Source: Evansella sp. LMS18
GTDB taxonomy: Bacteria; Bacillota; Bacilli; Bacillales; Salisediminibacteriaceae
Assembly (NCBI RefSeq): GCF_024362785.1
Contig: NZ_CP093301.1
Coordinates: forward strand, 248,001-312,000
DNA length: 64,000 nt
Direction of reading: 5' to 3'
Shown here: piece by piece, positions 46,753-57,602 of the stretch
Layout of the letters: each line of letters starts with the position of its first letter
How positions within the stretch are numbered: position 1 is the stretch's first letter
Notes under the pieces: generated by a model
The model's input: only the letters and a program-made list of their open reading frames with translations
Database searches by the model: none
Told to the model about the DNA's origin: nothing
Translations under genes and position numbers: made by a program

Positions 46753-48063
46753 TTACCCCTCCATTACAATTAATTGTGGATCATTCAACAGACGCTTTAT
46801 ATGATTTAGCGCGTTCTGTGCTGTTGCACCATCAATGATACGATGATCGAAGCTTAATGACAAGGCAAGTACTGGCGCAACTACCACTTCACCATCACGG
46901 ACAACCGCTTTTTCTGCAATACGGCCGATACCAAGGATAGCTACTTCCGGATGGTTAATAACCGGAGTGAACCACTGTCCGCCGGCAGAACCGATGTTTG
47001 TGATTGTACATGAAGCACCTTTCATTTCTTCTCCTGATAAAGAACCTTCACGAGCTTTCGTTGCAAGCTGGTTAATTTCATCAGAAATAGAGAAGATTGA
47101 TTTACGGTCACTATCTTTAACAACCGGTACGAGCAGGCCTTTTTCTGTATCTGCAGCTATACCGATATTATAATAATGTTTGTGAACAATTTCATCTGTA
47201 GAGTCATCCAGGGAAGTGTTAAGCATTGGATACTCACGTAAAGCAGAAGTCAGCGCTTTAACCACATACGGAAGATAAGTCAGCTTGATTCCTTTTTCCT
47301 GGGCTACCGCTTTGAACTTTTTACGGTGAGCAACAAGTGCAGTAACATCCACTTCATCCATTAATGTTACGTGCGGCGCTGTGTGCTTGGAGTTAACCAT
47401 AGCTTTAGAAATCGCCTTACGGATTCCTGACATTTTTTCACGAGTTTCCAACTCGGCATTGGCAGGCTTGTATGGTGTAACTGGCTTCTTCTCTGCTTTT
47501 TCTTCCTGTGCAGGTTTTTCTTCAGCTGTTTCTGCAGCTGGAGCTGTATCTCCTGAAAGGAAGTTATCAATATCCTCTTTAATTACACGGCCGTTTTTAC
47601 CGCTTCCTTTTACTTTACGGATATTAACATCCTTTTCTCTCGCATATTTACGGACTGAAGGCATCGCGATTACACGTGCACTTTCATCAAGCTCTTCAAC
47701 CTCGGCTTCTGCCTCAGCTGCAGGCTGTGCAGGTGTCTGTTCCTCCGCCTTATTAGGAGTGTCTTCCCCGCCTGCTGTCTCTGCTTCATCGTCACCGCCG
47801 CCGTGAGCATCTGCAGGTGGTTCCTGGTCTGTTTCAAAAGTGATAATAACAGTTCCTACCGTTGTTACAGTACCTTCTTCAATGTGGATTTTCTTGACGG
47901 TTCCCTCTACAGGAGATGGGATTTCCACTACTGCTTTATCGTTTTGAACTTCACAAAGAACGTCGTCCTCTTTTATTTCGTCGCCTTCTTTTACTTCCCA
48001 TTTAACAATTTCGCCTTCATGGATACCTTCACCAATATCAGGCATTTTGAAATCGTATGCCAA
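46753..48063 (-). CDS. pdhC: Pyruvate dehydrogenase E2, dihydrolipoamide acetyltransferase
   Basis: A 436-residue E2 with one N-terminal lipoyl domain (lipoyl-Lys43 in NDKAVVE), an acidic Ala/Glu linker, a peripheral-subunit-binding domain (about 130-170, [13 protein letters not shown]), a second linker and the catalytic domain with SFDHRIIDG. The start is TTG at 48063 ([12 protein letters not shown] follows) with GGAGG 8 nt upstream; the open frame upstream is not E2-like. Confidence 0.96.
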   Translation of the reverse strand: MAYDFKMPDIGEGIHEGEIVKWEVKEGDEIKEDDVLCEVQNDKAVVEIPSPVEGTVKKIHIEEGTVTTVGTVIITFETDQEPPADAHGGGDDEAETAGGEDTPNKAEEQTPAQPAAEAEAEVEELDESARVIAMPSVRKYAREKDVNIRKVKGSGKNGRVIKEDIDNFLSGDTAPAAETAEEKPAQEEKAEKKPVTPYKPANAELETREKMSGIRKAISKAMVNSKHTAPHVTLMDEVDVTALVAHRKKFKAVAQEKGIKLTYLPYVVKALTSALREYPMLNTSLDDSTDEIVHKHYYNIGIAADTEKGLLVPVVKDSDRKSIFSISDEINQLATKAREGSLSGEEMKGASCTITNIGSAGGQWFTPVINHPEVAILGIGRIAEKAVVRDGEVVVAPVLALSLSFDHRIIDGATAQNALNHIKRLLNDPQLIVMEG

Positions 48064-48152
48064 GATTAACGCCTCCGTTTCATTGGAATATCTTCTAGTC
48101 TGTGTCTGGTAAATAACGAGGACTGAAAAGGACATGCCTTTTCAGTCTTTAA

Positions 48153-49130
48153 TTAAAAGTTGATAACTTCCTTCGCTTTTTCAACAACGTCTTTATAGCT
48201 TGGAAGCCATGTATCTTCTGCAGATGCGAAAGGATATACAGTATCCGGAGCAGTAACCCGAAGAACAGGCGCTTCAAGGCTGAGGATCGCACGTTCGTTG
48301 ATTTCAGCTACAACGTTTGCAGCGATACCTGCCTGTTTCTGCGCTTCCTGTACTACGATAGCACGGTTTGTTTTCTCTACAGAAGCTATAATAGTTTCAA
48401 TATCGAGGGGGCTGATTGTCATTAAGTCAATAACTTCCACTTCGATTCCTTCTTTTTCGAGCTCTTCCGCTGCTTTCAGGGAAGTATGCACCATCGCGCC
48501 ATACGTAACGATAGTAAGATCTTTACCTTCGCGCTTTACATCAGCTTTTCCTAATGGAACAGTATATTCTTCTTCAGGAACTTCTCCGCGGAAAGAACGA
48601 TAGAGTTTCATGTGCTCTAAATATACAACCGGGTCATTATCACGGATTGCAGAAATCAGCAGTCCTTTTGCATCATAAGGAGTGGAAGGTATAACAACCT
48701 TTACACCTGGAGTCTGAGCCATCAGACCTTCAAGGCTGTCAGCGTGTAATTCAGGTGTTTTAACTCCACCCCCGAAAGGAGAGCGAATTGTAACCGGAGA
48801 GTTGTAAACCCCGCCGGAGCGATAGCGCATACGTGCCATCTGGGCAGCAATCGCATCGAATGTTTCAAATACGAAGCCGAAGAACTGAATTTCCATTACC
48901 GGACGGAAACCGGTAACGCTCAGCCCGGCAGCAAGTCCGCCGATTCCTGATTCAGCAAGAGGCGTATCGAAAACACGGTCTTCTCCAAACTCCTTCTGCA
49001 GCCCTTCTGTTGCACGGAAAACACCGCCGTTTTTACCAACGTCTTCACCGAATACAAGAACGTCTTCGTTGTTCTTCAATTCGTTACGCATTGCGTCTGT
49101 AATTGCCTGGATCATTGTCATTTGCGCCAT
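48153..49130 (-). CDS. pdhB: Pyruvate dehydrogenase E1 beta subunit
   Basis: A 325-residue transketolase-like subunit. Typical segments are [18 protein letters not shown], the [16 protein letters not shown] loop and [19 protein letters not shown]. Together with PdhA it decarboxylates pyruvate. It follows pdhA by 3 bp. Confidence 0.97.
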   Translation of the reverse strand: MAQMTMIQAITDAMRNELKNNEDVLVFGEDVGKNGGVFRATEGLQKEFGEDRVFDTPLAESGIGGLAAGLSVTGFRPVMEIQFFGFVFETFDAIAAQMARMRYRSGGVYNSPVTIRSPFGGGVKTPELHADSLEGLMAQTPGVKVVIPSTPYDAKGLLISAIRDNDPVVYLEHMKLYRSFRGEVPEEEYTVPLGKADVKREGKDLTIVTYGAMVHTSLKAAEELEKEGIEVEVIDLMTISPLDIETIIASVEKTNRAIVVQEAQKQAGIAANVVAEINERAILSLEAPVLRVTAPDTVYPFASAEDTWLPSYKDVVEKAKEVINF

Positions 49131-49133
49131 AGC

Positions 49134-50225
<1,092 letters not shown>

Positions 50226-50474
50226 TCAATTCACCTCTTCCTTTCTTCTCGCAATGGGCCATTACTTAATAAAATTTACAGTATCTTATTTTGCCATTGT
50301 TTAGGGTACCCATTCTGATGGGAAACAATGTGAGTAAGATCGTCCAAAAAACAGTCTCTAAACACTATATACCCATTCGAATTTCCCGTTAACCATAGCA
50401 ATTGAATCGAACGTGGTATAAAACTGTATTACTTTTTCTGCAAAATAACTGATACAATTCCCTCTACGATGATA

Positions 50475-50503
50475 AGTTTAACCACGATTTTTATAGAAGT
50501 CAA
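50475..50503 (-). promoter_or_regulatory. Sigma-A-like promoter of pdhABCD
   Basis: TTGACT (50498-50503), 17 bp, TAAACT (50475-50480) on the minus strand. Confidence 0.68.
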
Positions 50504-50759
50504 TTATTTTAAACCCGTTTTTAAAGATTTTCCTCCTGCCTTACAGCTTACTGGAACAACTACCCAATCAATCTGTTATAATAATAAAAATTCATCTGTT
50601 ATATAAAATGACCCTTCAATCAGTGAGGGGGTTATTCATACACACTGATTGTTATTTGAACCTATCGGAATGTTGGTGTCCGTTACCTCACGCATAAAGA
50701 ACATCTTCGCTTCCACTCCTGTTTTGCGGCTGGAGTTTTACGGACGGTCCCATCACATC
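50504..50759. other. Intergenic region between pdhA promoter and ykyA terminator
   Basis: No gene. A hairpin (CCCTTCAATCAGTGAGGG, about 50611-50629) and a GC-richer stretch (50660-50755) with partial dyads were seen. The pdhA leader on the other side (50223-50468) contains a small CCCAT/ATGGG hairpin. I assign no function. Confidence 0.45.
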
Positions 50760-50794
50760 AAAAAGCCAGCGTACACTGTTGTACGCTGGCTTCT
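50760..50794 (-). terminator. Terminator of ykyA
   Basis: AAGCCAGCGTAC (50763-50774) pairs with GTACGCTGGCTT (50781-50792). Confidence 0.87.
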
Positions 50795-50841
50795 ATATAA
50801 GGCATTATTTATTACTGGTGCCTGACCATGGAATAACGTAA

Positions 50842-51492
50842 TTAATCTTCAAAAACTACTTCTAAACCGGCAGCTTCGTAAAAGTCACGCTTTTCATCAT
50901 TATAAGCTACAGTGTATTCATTAAACTGGTCGTTCAGGTCGTTAATCTCTTCATAATAACTGTTTACAGAATCATGCTGTTCCTGGAGTTCTTCTACAGT
51001 CAGCTCTTCTTCATAAACCATCGTATACAGCTCGATATCCATTTCAATAGTTGAAGTGTAAGCCTCGTACAGCTCCTGATAAGCCTCATATCTGGATTCC
51101 ATGGTAGCAATCATATTCTCAGCCTGTGATCTGACTTCTTCTTCTTCCAGGTCAGAAACATACTCCGTTGCCTGCTGGAATTCTTCATATGCTTCATCGA
51201 TTATTTCCTTCTCTTCTTCAATCAGGGCTCGTCTGTTCTCTGCGGATTCAATAGCCTGGCGGGATAACTCTTCCAGCTCGTCCAAGTCGGAAGTTTCCAG
51301 CATTTCCTCATAGAGCTCATATTCGTTGTTTTCAGCCTCCGTTAAAGGCTCCTGATGTTCCTCTACAGCTCTTTCAATCTGCACAGCCTCTTCCAGATGC
51401 TCAAACATCAATTCTGCAGGATCTTCTCCTCCGCAAGCTGTTAAAAATAAAATAAGTAATGATACCGAAACCATCATGCTGATTTTTTTCAA
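50842..51492 (-). CDS. ykyA: YkyA, putative cell-wall-binding lipoprotein
   Basis: A 216-residue lipoprotein (lipobox LTAC) whose mature part is almost wholly acidic coiled coil (e.g. ENRRALIEEEKEIIDEAYEEFQQA). This is the YkyA family; B. subtilis ykyA is adjacent to pdhA as here. The start is TTG at 51492 with GGAGGAAG upstream. It probably spans the envelope space; function unknown. Confidence 0.88.
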   Translation of the reverse strand: MKKISMMVSVSLLILFLTACGGEDPAELMFEHLEEAVQIERAVEEHQEPLTEAENNEYELYEEMLETSDLDELEELSRQAIESAENRRALIEEEKEIIDEAYEEFQQATEYVSDLEEEEVRSQAENMIATMESRYEAYQELYEAYTSTIEMDIELYTMVYEEELTVEELQEQHDSVNSYYEEINDLNDQFNEYTVAYNDEKRDFYEAAGLEVVFED

Positions 51493-51656
51493 TTTACTTC
51501 CTCCTTCAAGGTTCCCTCAAAAACAATACTACTAAAAAACTATCTTATGTGGGGGAATTTTACAAGGAATTTGGATGAAAAAATCTCTCTTTTTTAATCA
51601 CCTTATCATTTGAACTGGCAGTCTGGGTGTTTATCCACTCACAGACGGGATACGTG

Positions 51657-51665
51657 CATAGGATA
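51657..51665 (+). promoter_or_regulatory. Sigma-K-like -10 element
   Basis: CATAGGATA matches the late mother-cell consensus CATANNNTA, with an AC dinucleotide 14-18 bp upstream. It lies 45 bp before a sporulation-type gene. Sigma-E and sigma-K boxes are hard to separate by eye. Confidence 0.5.
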
Positions 51666-51709
51666 ACAGTAAAACAAAGCTCTGACTTATTTTGCGAGGA
51701 GGTTTAAAT

Positions 51710-51895
51710 ATGAACACGTGCATTGGAGGCCACCATCTCCCTCCGCCCCCTGTATGGCATGGCTACGGAGCACCTGCTTACGGTGGGTTTGGGGCACCTG
51801 GTTACGGATGGGGTGCCGGTTTTGTTATAGCAATCGTTGTAGTTTTGTTTGTCTTATTTATACTAGTAGGCGCAGCCAGACTAACGCCCCGCTGA
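51710..51895 (+). CDS. YjcZ-family sporulation protein
   Basis: A 61-residue protein: a Gly/Tyr/Pro-rich N-terminus (YGAPAYGGFGAPGYGWG) then one hydrophobic helix (FVIAIVVVLFVLFILVGAA). This two-part plan is that of the YjcZ family of small sporulation membrane proteins. GAGGAGG lies 7 nt before the ATG; a CATANNNTA box upstream fits mother-cell expression. The exact role is unknown. Confidence 0.82.
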   Translation: MNTCIGGHHLPPPPVWHGYGAPAYGGFGAPGYGWGAGFVIAIVVVLFVLFILVGAARLTPR

Positions 51896-52224
51896 CTCCT
51901 TTAATTGGCGAGGTCATTTTCACCACATACAAATGGCCTCCCCCTTCATTTCCTTCGCAGTTCATAAGGATGAATGAAAGCTGATAAATGAAAAATCGTT
52001 TCGTTTCTTCTCTTTTTTGGATTTTTGCTATAAGATAATAATTAAGCTTAATTTAACCGGGTAAAGATACAGGAGCAGGCTTAATTGTAAACCACCCGCT
52101 GCCTGTCGACAGAAACAGCTTTCAAAATAAAAAGCCAGGTATATAACTAATGCTAATATGAAAAAAACCACATAGTGTATAAGGAAGAAGAACTTTATTC
52201 ACACAGCCGGAAGGAGTTATTTTT
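51896..52224. other. Intergenic region before defB
   Basis: A GAGGxCATTT/AAATGxCCTC hairpin at about 51910-51942 may end the YjcZ-like transcript. The remainder is AT-rich leader of defB; nothing else was seen. Confidence 0.5.
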
Positions 52225-52806
52225 ATGCTGACAATGAAAGATGTTATTAGAGAAGGCCATCCTACCCTTCGTAAACAGGCAGGAGAAGTTGCAATTCCAC
52301 CTTCGCCTCAGGACCAGCAGACTCTAAAAGAAATGATGGAGTTTTTACTACATAGCCAGGATCCGGAAACAGCCGAAAAGTATGATTTGAGACCAGGAGT
52401 GGGACTGGCAGCTCCACAGATTAATGTAAGCAAACGAATGATAGCTGTCAGGGTAACGGACCATAATGATGAGTTAATCGACATTGGCCTTTATAACCCT
52501 AAAATTATCAGCCACTCTGTTGAAACCACCTATCTCGAAAACGGCGAAGGCTGTCTGTCTGTCGACCGGGATGTGCCAGGGATTGTTCCAAGATATTCAC
52601 GTATTAAGGTTGAGGGAATTTCCCATGAAGGGGAAAAAGTCCGCCTGAGACTTAAAGGTCTGCCTGCTATTGTTTTACAGCATGAAATTGACCACTTAAA
52701 CGGAATTATGTTCTATGACAGAATCGAAGAAGAGGATCCTTATAAACAACCTCTTCCTCCAAACGAAATAATTAAACGGAACGATTTTGACGGCCCCTTC
52801 ACATAA
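52225..52806 (+). CDS. defB: Peptide deformylase
   Basis: A 193-residue type II (Gram-positive) deformylase that removes the N-formyl group from new proteins. All three motifs are present: GVGLAAPQ, EGCLSV and QHEIDH (metal ligands Cys and two His). The insertion typical of type II follows the N-terminus. GGAAGGAG precedes the ATG. In B. subtilis this is defB (ykrB), near rnjA. Confidence 0.95.
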   Translation: MLTMKDVIREGHPTLRKQAGEVAIPPSPQDQQTLKEMMEFLLHSQDPETAEKYDLRPGVGLAAPQINVSKRMIAVRVTDHNDELIDIGLYNPKIISHSVETTYLENGEGCLSVDRDVPGIVPRYSRIKVEGISHEGEKVRLRLKGLPAIVLQHEIDHLNGIMFYDRIEEEDPYKQPLPPNEIIKRNDFDGPFT

Positions 52807-52822
52807 GGGAGCCGTTTTTTTT
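52789..52822 (+). terminator. Terminator of defB
   Basis: ACGGCxCCTT pairs with AAGGxxGCCGT, followed by eight T; the stem overlaps the end of the gene. Confidence 0.85.
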
Positions 52823-52942
52823 TGAAATTATGTTTTATTCAAACCCTTTCCCATACTTTTCCTTCAATTTCATCTTATTTTTTGCAAATACTATCCTAAA
52901 AAAGATGCCTTACTCTTGAATAAGATTGAAGGAGGGTTTAAA

Positions 52943-53014
52943 ATGTTGAAAAGGTGGAGAGAACGAATATTAAAACGCTGCCGGGATTTACTCCCGAAAA
53001 AGTTATATGCATGA
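52943..53014 (+). CDS. Candidate 23-residue basic amphipathic peptide
   Basis: ATG at 52943 is 9-10 nt after a strong GAAGGAGG site and opens a 23-codon frame, MLKRWRERILKRCRDLLPKK plus LYA, ended by TGA. It has 10 Lys/Arg to 2 acidic residues and leucines spaced as in an amphipathic helix. A perfect hairpin follows 8 bp later. No family recognised; a small basic protein such as an Fbp-type regulator or a membrane-active peptide is possible. Support is only the ribosome site and the flanking hairpin. Confidence 0.5.
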   Translation: MLKRWRERILKRCRDLLPKKLYA

Positions 53015-53022
53015 ATGTCCAG

Positions 53023-53053
53023 ATCCTTCTTTCTGTACACCTGAAAGAAGGAT
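53023..53053 (+). terminator. Hairpin after the small basic peptide
   Basis: ATCCTTCTTTC (53023-53033) pairs perfectly with GAAAGAAGGAT (53043-53053). The T run comes only about 17 nt later, so termination is likely but not certain. Confidence 0.55.
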
Positions 53054-53220
53054 TCTCCATGAAAATATAATTTTTTCACAATACTGATCGGTTGTTTATA
53101 CAATAAGCAAAAATGGGGATAACATACTTAGGACAGTTATTACGAGAGGGAACACAAATTAAATAATAAATGATCCTAATGTATTAATTAATATAAAGGC
53201 TTTGTTAAAGTTTCTTGTTG

Positions 53221-53345
53221 ATTGGCTTAAGAATCCAGCCGGTTAATCTTAAGCGGCACCCCCGCAGGGTTAAAAAGAGACAAGCCGGAGAAACCTGCGT
53301 AAACGTATACTTCCGGCCTGGCGCAAAACGGCTGGCCGATGCTCT
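53221..53345 (+). promoter_or_regulatory. Candidate structured 5' leader of rpoY-rnjA
   Basis: A GC-rich stretch in AT-rich surroundings, ending 57 nt before rpoY. It has stem GCTTAAGA/TCTTAAGC (53225-53232/53247-53254), whose loop word CCAGCCG (53235-53241) is complementary to CGGCTGG at 53329-53335; GCAGG/CCTGC (53264-53268/53294-53298), whose loop word GCCGGA (53284-53289) is complementary to TCCGGC at 53312-53317. Both pairs are interlocked, as in pseudoknots. It matches no riboswitch class I know. Confidence 0.4.
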
Positions 53346-53401
53346 GATCAGCAACAGAACTAACAACGCCATTACAAAAAAGCAATAAGGAGAGGGATTT
53401 A

Positions 53402-53611
53402 ATGATTTTTAAAGTATTTTACCAAACCTCATTTACAGAAGTTCCTGTCAGAGAGAAGACAGAAGCTATGTATCTGGAGGCAGAAACAGAAGAGGACGTT
53501 CGTAAAAAACTTGCCGACCGCCAGATTAATATTGAATTTGTGACGCCCCTGGAAGGCGAAGCATTAGCTTACGAACAGCAACATGAAAACTTTAAACTGG
53601 AGAATGTGTAA
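53402..53611 (+). CDS. rpoY: RNA polymerase epsilon subunit
   Basis: A 69-residue subunit (RpoY, formerly YkzG) of the Firmicute RNA polymerase. The opening [20 protein letters not shown] and the charged tail are characteristic. AAGGAGAGG precedes the ATG. It is followed 2 bp later by rnjA, the conserved pairing. Confidence 0.95.
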   Translation: MIFKVFYQTSFTEVPVREKTEAMYLEAETEEDVRKKLADRQINIEFVTPLEGEALAYEQQHENFKLENV

Positions 53612-53613
53612 TT

Positions 53614-55278
53614 ATGAAGGTGAAAAATCATCAAGTTGGTGTTTTCGCTCTGGGCGGACTGGGCGAGATCGGCAAAAATATGTATGCAGTGCAGTTCCAG
53701 GATGAAATTATAATTATCGATGCAGGTATAAAATTCCCTGAGGAAGAACTTTTAGGTATCGATTATGTAATCCCTGACTACACTTACTTAGTTAAAAACG
53801 AAGATAAAATCAAAGGTCTCATCATCACTCATGGACATGAGGATCATATCGGTGGTGTTCCATACCTTCTCCGTGAAATAAACGTTCCTATATACGGTGG
53901 TAAACTTGCTCTCGGGCTGATCCGTAACAAGTTGGAGGAGCATGGTCTGCTGAGAAAGGCTCAGCTTAGAGAAATTAACGAAGATGGAATCATCAAATTC
54001 CAGAAAACTTCTGTTTCATTTTTCCGAACTACCCACAGCATTCCGGACTCATATGGTATCGTTGTAAAAACTCCTGCGGGCAATATCGTTCAGACAGGTG
54101 ATTTCAAATTCGATTTCACACCTGTAGGTGAACCTGCAAACTTAACTAAGATGGCTAAAATAGGAGAAGAAGGAGTACTGTGTCTTCTTTCCGACAGCAC
54201 GAACAGTGAAGTGCCTGGCTTTACAATGTCTGAACGTAAAGTCGGCGAAAGTATAGACCAGATCTTCCGTTCAGTGGAAGGAAGGATTATATTTGCTACT
54301 TTTGCTTCTAACATTTACCGCTTGCAGCAGGCTGTAGAATCGGCCGTTAAATACCGAAGGAAAATTGCTGTATTCGGCCGCAGTATGGAATCAGCTATAA
54401 ACATCGGCCTGGAACTGGGATATATAAAAGCTCCGAAGAGCACTTTTGTAGAGCCATCCCAGCTGAATAAGCTCCCTGCTGACCAGGTGACAATTCTCTG
54501 TACAGGAAGCCAGGGTGAACCTATGGCAGCTCTCTCAAGGATTGCTCACGGGACTCACCGTCAGATTCAGATTATACCTGGAGATACAGTTGTATTTTCT
54601 TCTTCACCTATCCCAGGTAATACTCTGAGCGTCAGCCGCATTATTGACCAGCTTTACCGTGCAGGGGCAGATGTGATTCATGGTTCCCTGAATGATATCC
54701 ACACTTCCGGGCATGGCGGCCAGGAAGAGCAAAAATTAATGCTTCGTTTAATGAAGCCTAAATATTTCATGCCAATGCACGGCGAATACCGTATGCTTAA
54801 AATGCACGCTAAACTTGCGCAGGATTGCGGTATTCCTGAAGAAAACTGTTTCATTATGGATAACGGCGATGTGCTGGCACTCGATAAGAACGAAGCATCC
54901 CTTGCCGGGAAGATTCCATCAGGCTCTGTCTACGTAGATGGAAACGGAATTGGCGACATAGGAAATATCGTCCTCAGAGACCGCCGTATCCTTTCAGAGG
55001 AAGGCCTTGTGGTCGTAGTAGTAAGCCTGAATATGAAGGAATTTAAAGTAGAAGCAGGCCCTGATATCATCTCCCGCGGATTTGTATATATGAGAGAATC
55101 CGGGGACTTGATTAACGAAGCTCAGAAAAAGCTCGCCGATCATCTTAACGGAATGATGGAGAGAAAAACTACTCAATGGTCCGAAATTAAAAATGAAATT
55201 ACGGACATGCTGGGACCATTCCTTTATGAAAAAACAAAACGTAAACCAATGATTCTGCCGATTATTATGGAAATATAA
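53614..55278 (+). CDS. rnjA: Ribonuclease J1
   Basis: A 554-residue metallo-beta-lactamase/beta-CASP nuclease with 5'-3' exonuclease and endonuclease activity, central to mRNA turnover. The zinc motif is HGHEDHIGG, further beta-CASP marks are SGHGGQEEQ and MPMHGEYRM, and the C-terminal domain is complete. Translation is probably coupled to rpoY. Confidence 0.97.
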   Translation: MKVKNHQVGVFALGGLGEIGKNMYAVQFQDEIIIIDAGIKFPEEELLGIDYVIPDYTYLVKNEDKIKGLIITHGHEDHIGGVPYLLREINVPIYGGKLALGLIRNKLEEHGLLRKAQLREINEDGIIKFQKTSVSFFRTTHSIPDSYGIVVKTPAGNIVQTGDFKFDFTPVGEPANLTKMAKIGEEGVLCLLSDSTNSEVPGFTMSERKVGESIDQIFRSVEGRIIFATFASNIYRLQQAVESAVKYRRKIAVFGRSMESAINIGLELGYIKAPKSTFVEPSQLNKLPADQVTILCTGSQGEPMAALSRIAHGTHRQIQIIPGDTVVFSSSPIPGNTLSVSRIIDQLYRAGADVIHGSLNDIHTSGHGGQEEQKLMLRLMKPKYFMPMHGEYRMLKMHAKLAQDCGIPEENCFIMDNGDVLALDKNEASLAGKIPSGSVYVDGNGIGDIGNIVLRDRRILSEEGLVVVVVSLNMKEFKVEAGPDIISRGFVYMRESGDLINEAQKKLADHLNGMMERKTTQWSEIKNEITDMLGPFLYEKTKRKPMILPIIMEI

Positions 55279-55289
55279 GAATGGCAAAA

Positions 55290-55325
55290 CAGGAGGGCTC
55301 CCACCTTGGCGGGAGCCCTCTCTAT
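55290..55325. terminator. Bidirectional terminator rnjA/ktrC
   Basis: GAGGGCTCCC (55293-55302) pairs with GGGAGCCCTC (55311-55320), followed by TCTATTT. Confidence 0.88.
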
Positions 55326-55362
55326 TTATATCAGTTGATTGTTCCAGCTTACTGCAGGATTA

Positions 55363-56028
55363 TTATACGTTGTCAAACCATGCCCGCTCCAGCCTGTTTA
55401 TATCTGTGTCAGCACCAATAACAATTACAACGTCGCCCGTTTTAATTATCTCATCCGCCAGAGGAGAAACATTGATATCCCCCTCCCGCTTTATGGCTAC
55501 TATATTACATCCGTACTTTGCCCGTACGTTTAACTCCACAAGTGATTTCCCATTGATTTTTCTGCCCGCTCTCAATTCTATAATGCTGTATTCATCAGAA
55601 ATCTCCAGATAATCAAGAACGTTTTAAGAAATAATATTATGGGCAATTCTGACCCCCATATCACGTTCTGGGTGTACGACCATATGCGCCCCAATTTTAT
55701 TAAGCACTTTTCCATGGTAATCATTCTGGGCTTTCGCAGTTACGTTTTTTACTCCCTGCTCCACTAAAATCAACGTAGTAAGAATACTTGCCTGAATGTC
55801 CTCTCCAATGGATACTATAACATGGTCAAAATTCCGGATGCCGAGGTTTTTCAATGTCGCTTCGTCTGTTGCATCTGCTACGACTGCATACGTAGCTTTA
55901 CCAGCAAATTTATTTACCCGCTCCTCACTTCTGTCAATTGCAAGCACTTCCACACCGTGACTCAGCAATGCTTCACAAATACTCCCTCCAAACCGGCCTA
56001 GTCCTATTACCGCATACTGTTTCTTCAT
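55363..56028 (-). pseudogene. ktrC: KtrC K+ uptake regulatory subunit, interrupted by one in-frame stop
   Basis: The frame from ATG 56028 to the stop at 55363 would give a 221-residue KtrA/KtrC protein, the usual length, but codon 135 is TAA (55624-55626). The first part is a complete RCK-N domain (VIGLGRFGGSICEAL; HPERDMGVRIAHNIIS); after the stop the same frame goes on NVLDYLEISDEYSIIEL into RCK-C. In relatives a serine stands at the stop, so one C-to-A change (TCA to TAA) explains it. No ribosome site supports restart. A sequencing error, a fresh pseudogene, or a 134-residue product are all possible. Confidence 0.88.
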
Positions 56029-56186
56029 ACTGCTCTCTCCCTGACAAATATTCTATATTTATTAGAGGCTCTCTTTTATATACCAACAACAAAGAGATAT
56101 CACTCCCACCATTATAATCCGAACTCCGACTTTGTGCTGAAATAAGCTTCTTTTGCTTTTTAGGGTACCCCTTTCTAATTGTAAGA

Positions 56187-56226
56187 AAAACGCTGTTACG
56201 GATGCCAATCCGAAACAGCGTTTCTC
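56187..56226 (-). terminator. Terminator of ykuV
   Basis: AAACGCTGTTxCGGAT pairs with ATCCGxAACAGCGTTT. Confidence 0.88.
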
Positions 56227-56235
56227 ACAATCAAT

Positions 56236-56682
56236 TTATTCTTTTATTCCAAGAACACGGTTTACACGCTTTGTCAGCATTTTCATTCCGCCTCCGCCTG
56301 CCTGGAAGTGCCTTAACTGGCCTTCTTCATCAAAAACGTAGTAGCTTGGCACGTACTGGTTTTCGAAAGCATCAGTCAGTTTATGCTGGTTATCAACAAA
56401 GATAGGCTGCACAATGTCATGCTCCTCTGCTACCTTCTTAATTTCATCAAGGTCCAGGTCTTTTTCAGAACGGGGCATATGCACTGCTATTACATTTAAC
56501 TTGTCTTTATACTTATCCCGAAACTCATTTACATCAGGCATTGCTTCCTTGCAAAGCCCGCAGCTGATCGACCAGAAGTGGATTAATGTCGGCTTATCAC
56601 CCACTAAATCAGACTTGCTTACTTCCCCATTAATCCACGTAGTTGCACCTTCAAGTTCCGGCATTGGAGATCTTAGTTTCAT
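56236..56682 (-). CDS. ykuV: YkuV, thioredoxin-like thiol-disulfide oxidoreductase
   Basis: A 148-residue soluble TlpA-like protein, the same length as B. subtilis YkuV. The active site is Cys41-Gly-Leu-Cys44 in FWSISCGLCKEAMP; the cis-proline region is YVPSYYVFD. The absence of a signal peptide places it in the cytosol. It follows ykuU, the 2-Cys peroxiredoxin it may reduce (inference). Confidence 0.93.
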   Translation of the reverse strand: MKLRSPMPELEGATTWINGEVSKSDLVGDKPTLIHFWSISCGLCKEAMPDVNEFRDKYKDKLNVIAVHMPRSEKDLDLDEIKKVAEEHDIVQPIFVDNQHKLTDAFENQYVPSYYVFDEEGQLRHFQAGGGGMKMLTKRVNRVLGIKE

Positions 56683-56788
56683 GATTAATCACCTCCATAG
56701 TTTTACTTCTATTTCACCTTGATCATCCCAACTATGTAAAAGACCCAACAATCTCTTGTCAGGCCTCTTACTCAGGGGGATTCGATGA

Positions 56789-57334
56789 TTAAAGAGTTTC
56801 CTGCCCTGGCTTCCAGTTTGCCGGGCAAAGTCCCCCTGTTTGCAAGGCCTGAAGCACACGCAGTGTTTCATCTACATCACGGCCGATGTTGTTATGGTTA
56901 ACAACAGAATACATTAATTCCCCTTCAGGGCTGATAATGAATAATCCACGAAGGGCTACACCTTCTTCTTCTATCAGGACACCGTATTCACGGGAAACGT
57001 TGTGGTTGGTGTCAGCAGCTAAAGGGTATTTCAGGTCGCCAAGTCCGTTGTCATCACGGTCCGTTTTAATCCATGCCAGGTGAGTGTGAATTGTGTCAGT
57101 AGATACACCTATTACTTCTGCATCGAGATCTTCAAATTCATCGTAGCGGTCACTCATCGCAGTGATTTCAGTTGGACATACGAAAGTGAAGTCCATTGGA
57201 TAAAAGAAAAGAACTGTCCACTTGTCCTCCTTCATGATATCTTCAAGGTTTACTTTTCCAAATTCCTTGTTCGCCATTACAGCATCCATTTCAAAACGTG
57301 GAGCCTGTTTTGCAACCATACGTTTGTCTGACAT
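56789..57334 (-). CDS. ykuU: 2-Cys peroxiredoxin (YkuU)
   Basis: A 181-residue AhpC/TSA-type peroxiredoxin. The peroxidatic Cys53 is in DFTFVCPTE and the resolving Cys170 in GGLCPANW. It reduces peroxides with a thioredoxin-like donor. GGAGGG precedes the ATG. It heads the ykuU-ykuV pair and is divergent from ykuT. Confidence 0.95.
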   Translation of the reverse strand: MSDKRMVAKQAPRFEMDAVMANKEFGKVNLEDIMKEDKWTVLFFYPMDFTFVCPTEITAMSDRYDEFEDLDAEVIGVSTDTIHTHLAWIKTDRDDNGLGDLKYPLAADTNHNVSREYGVLIEEEGVALRGLFIISPEGELMYSVVNHNNIGRDVDETLRVLQALQTGGLCPANWKPGQETL

Positions 57335-57602
57335 ATGTAATCCCTCCGCCTTTACTTTGTTTACATTAACCCTCTAATAAGACTAACTATTGCCTTTTAA
57401 ATAATTCACTAATAGTTGAACACCCTATTAATATGGCCAAAAATATGGTGTTTAAACAAAATTATTCCGGCATGATGTACGATTATAGCGATACATATGC
57501 GGATAATTTATTTTGTTTAATTCTGTTTAGTTTTGTCAGTTGCTGCTTTATGATAAACTCTATAATCAGGTTGAAGATAACTTTTTGAAGGGAGCTTAAC
57601 AA

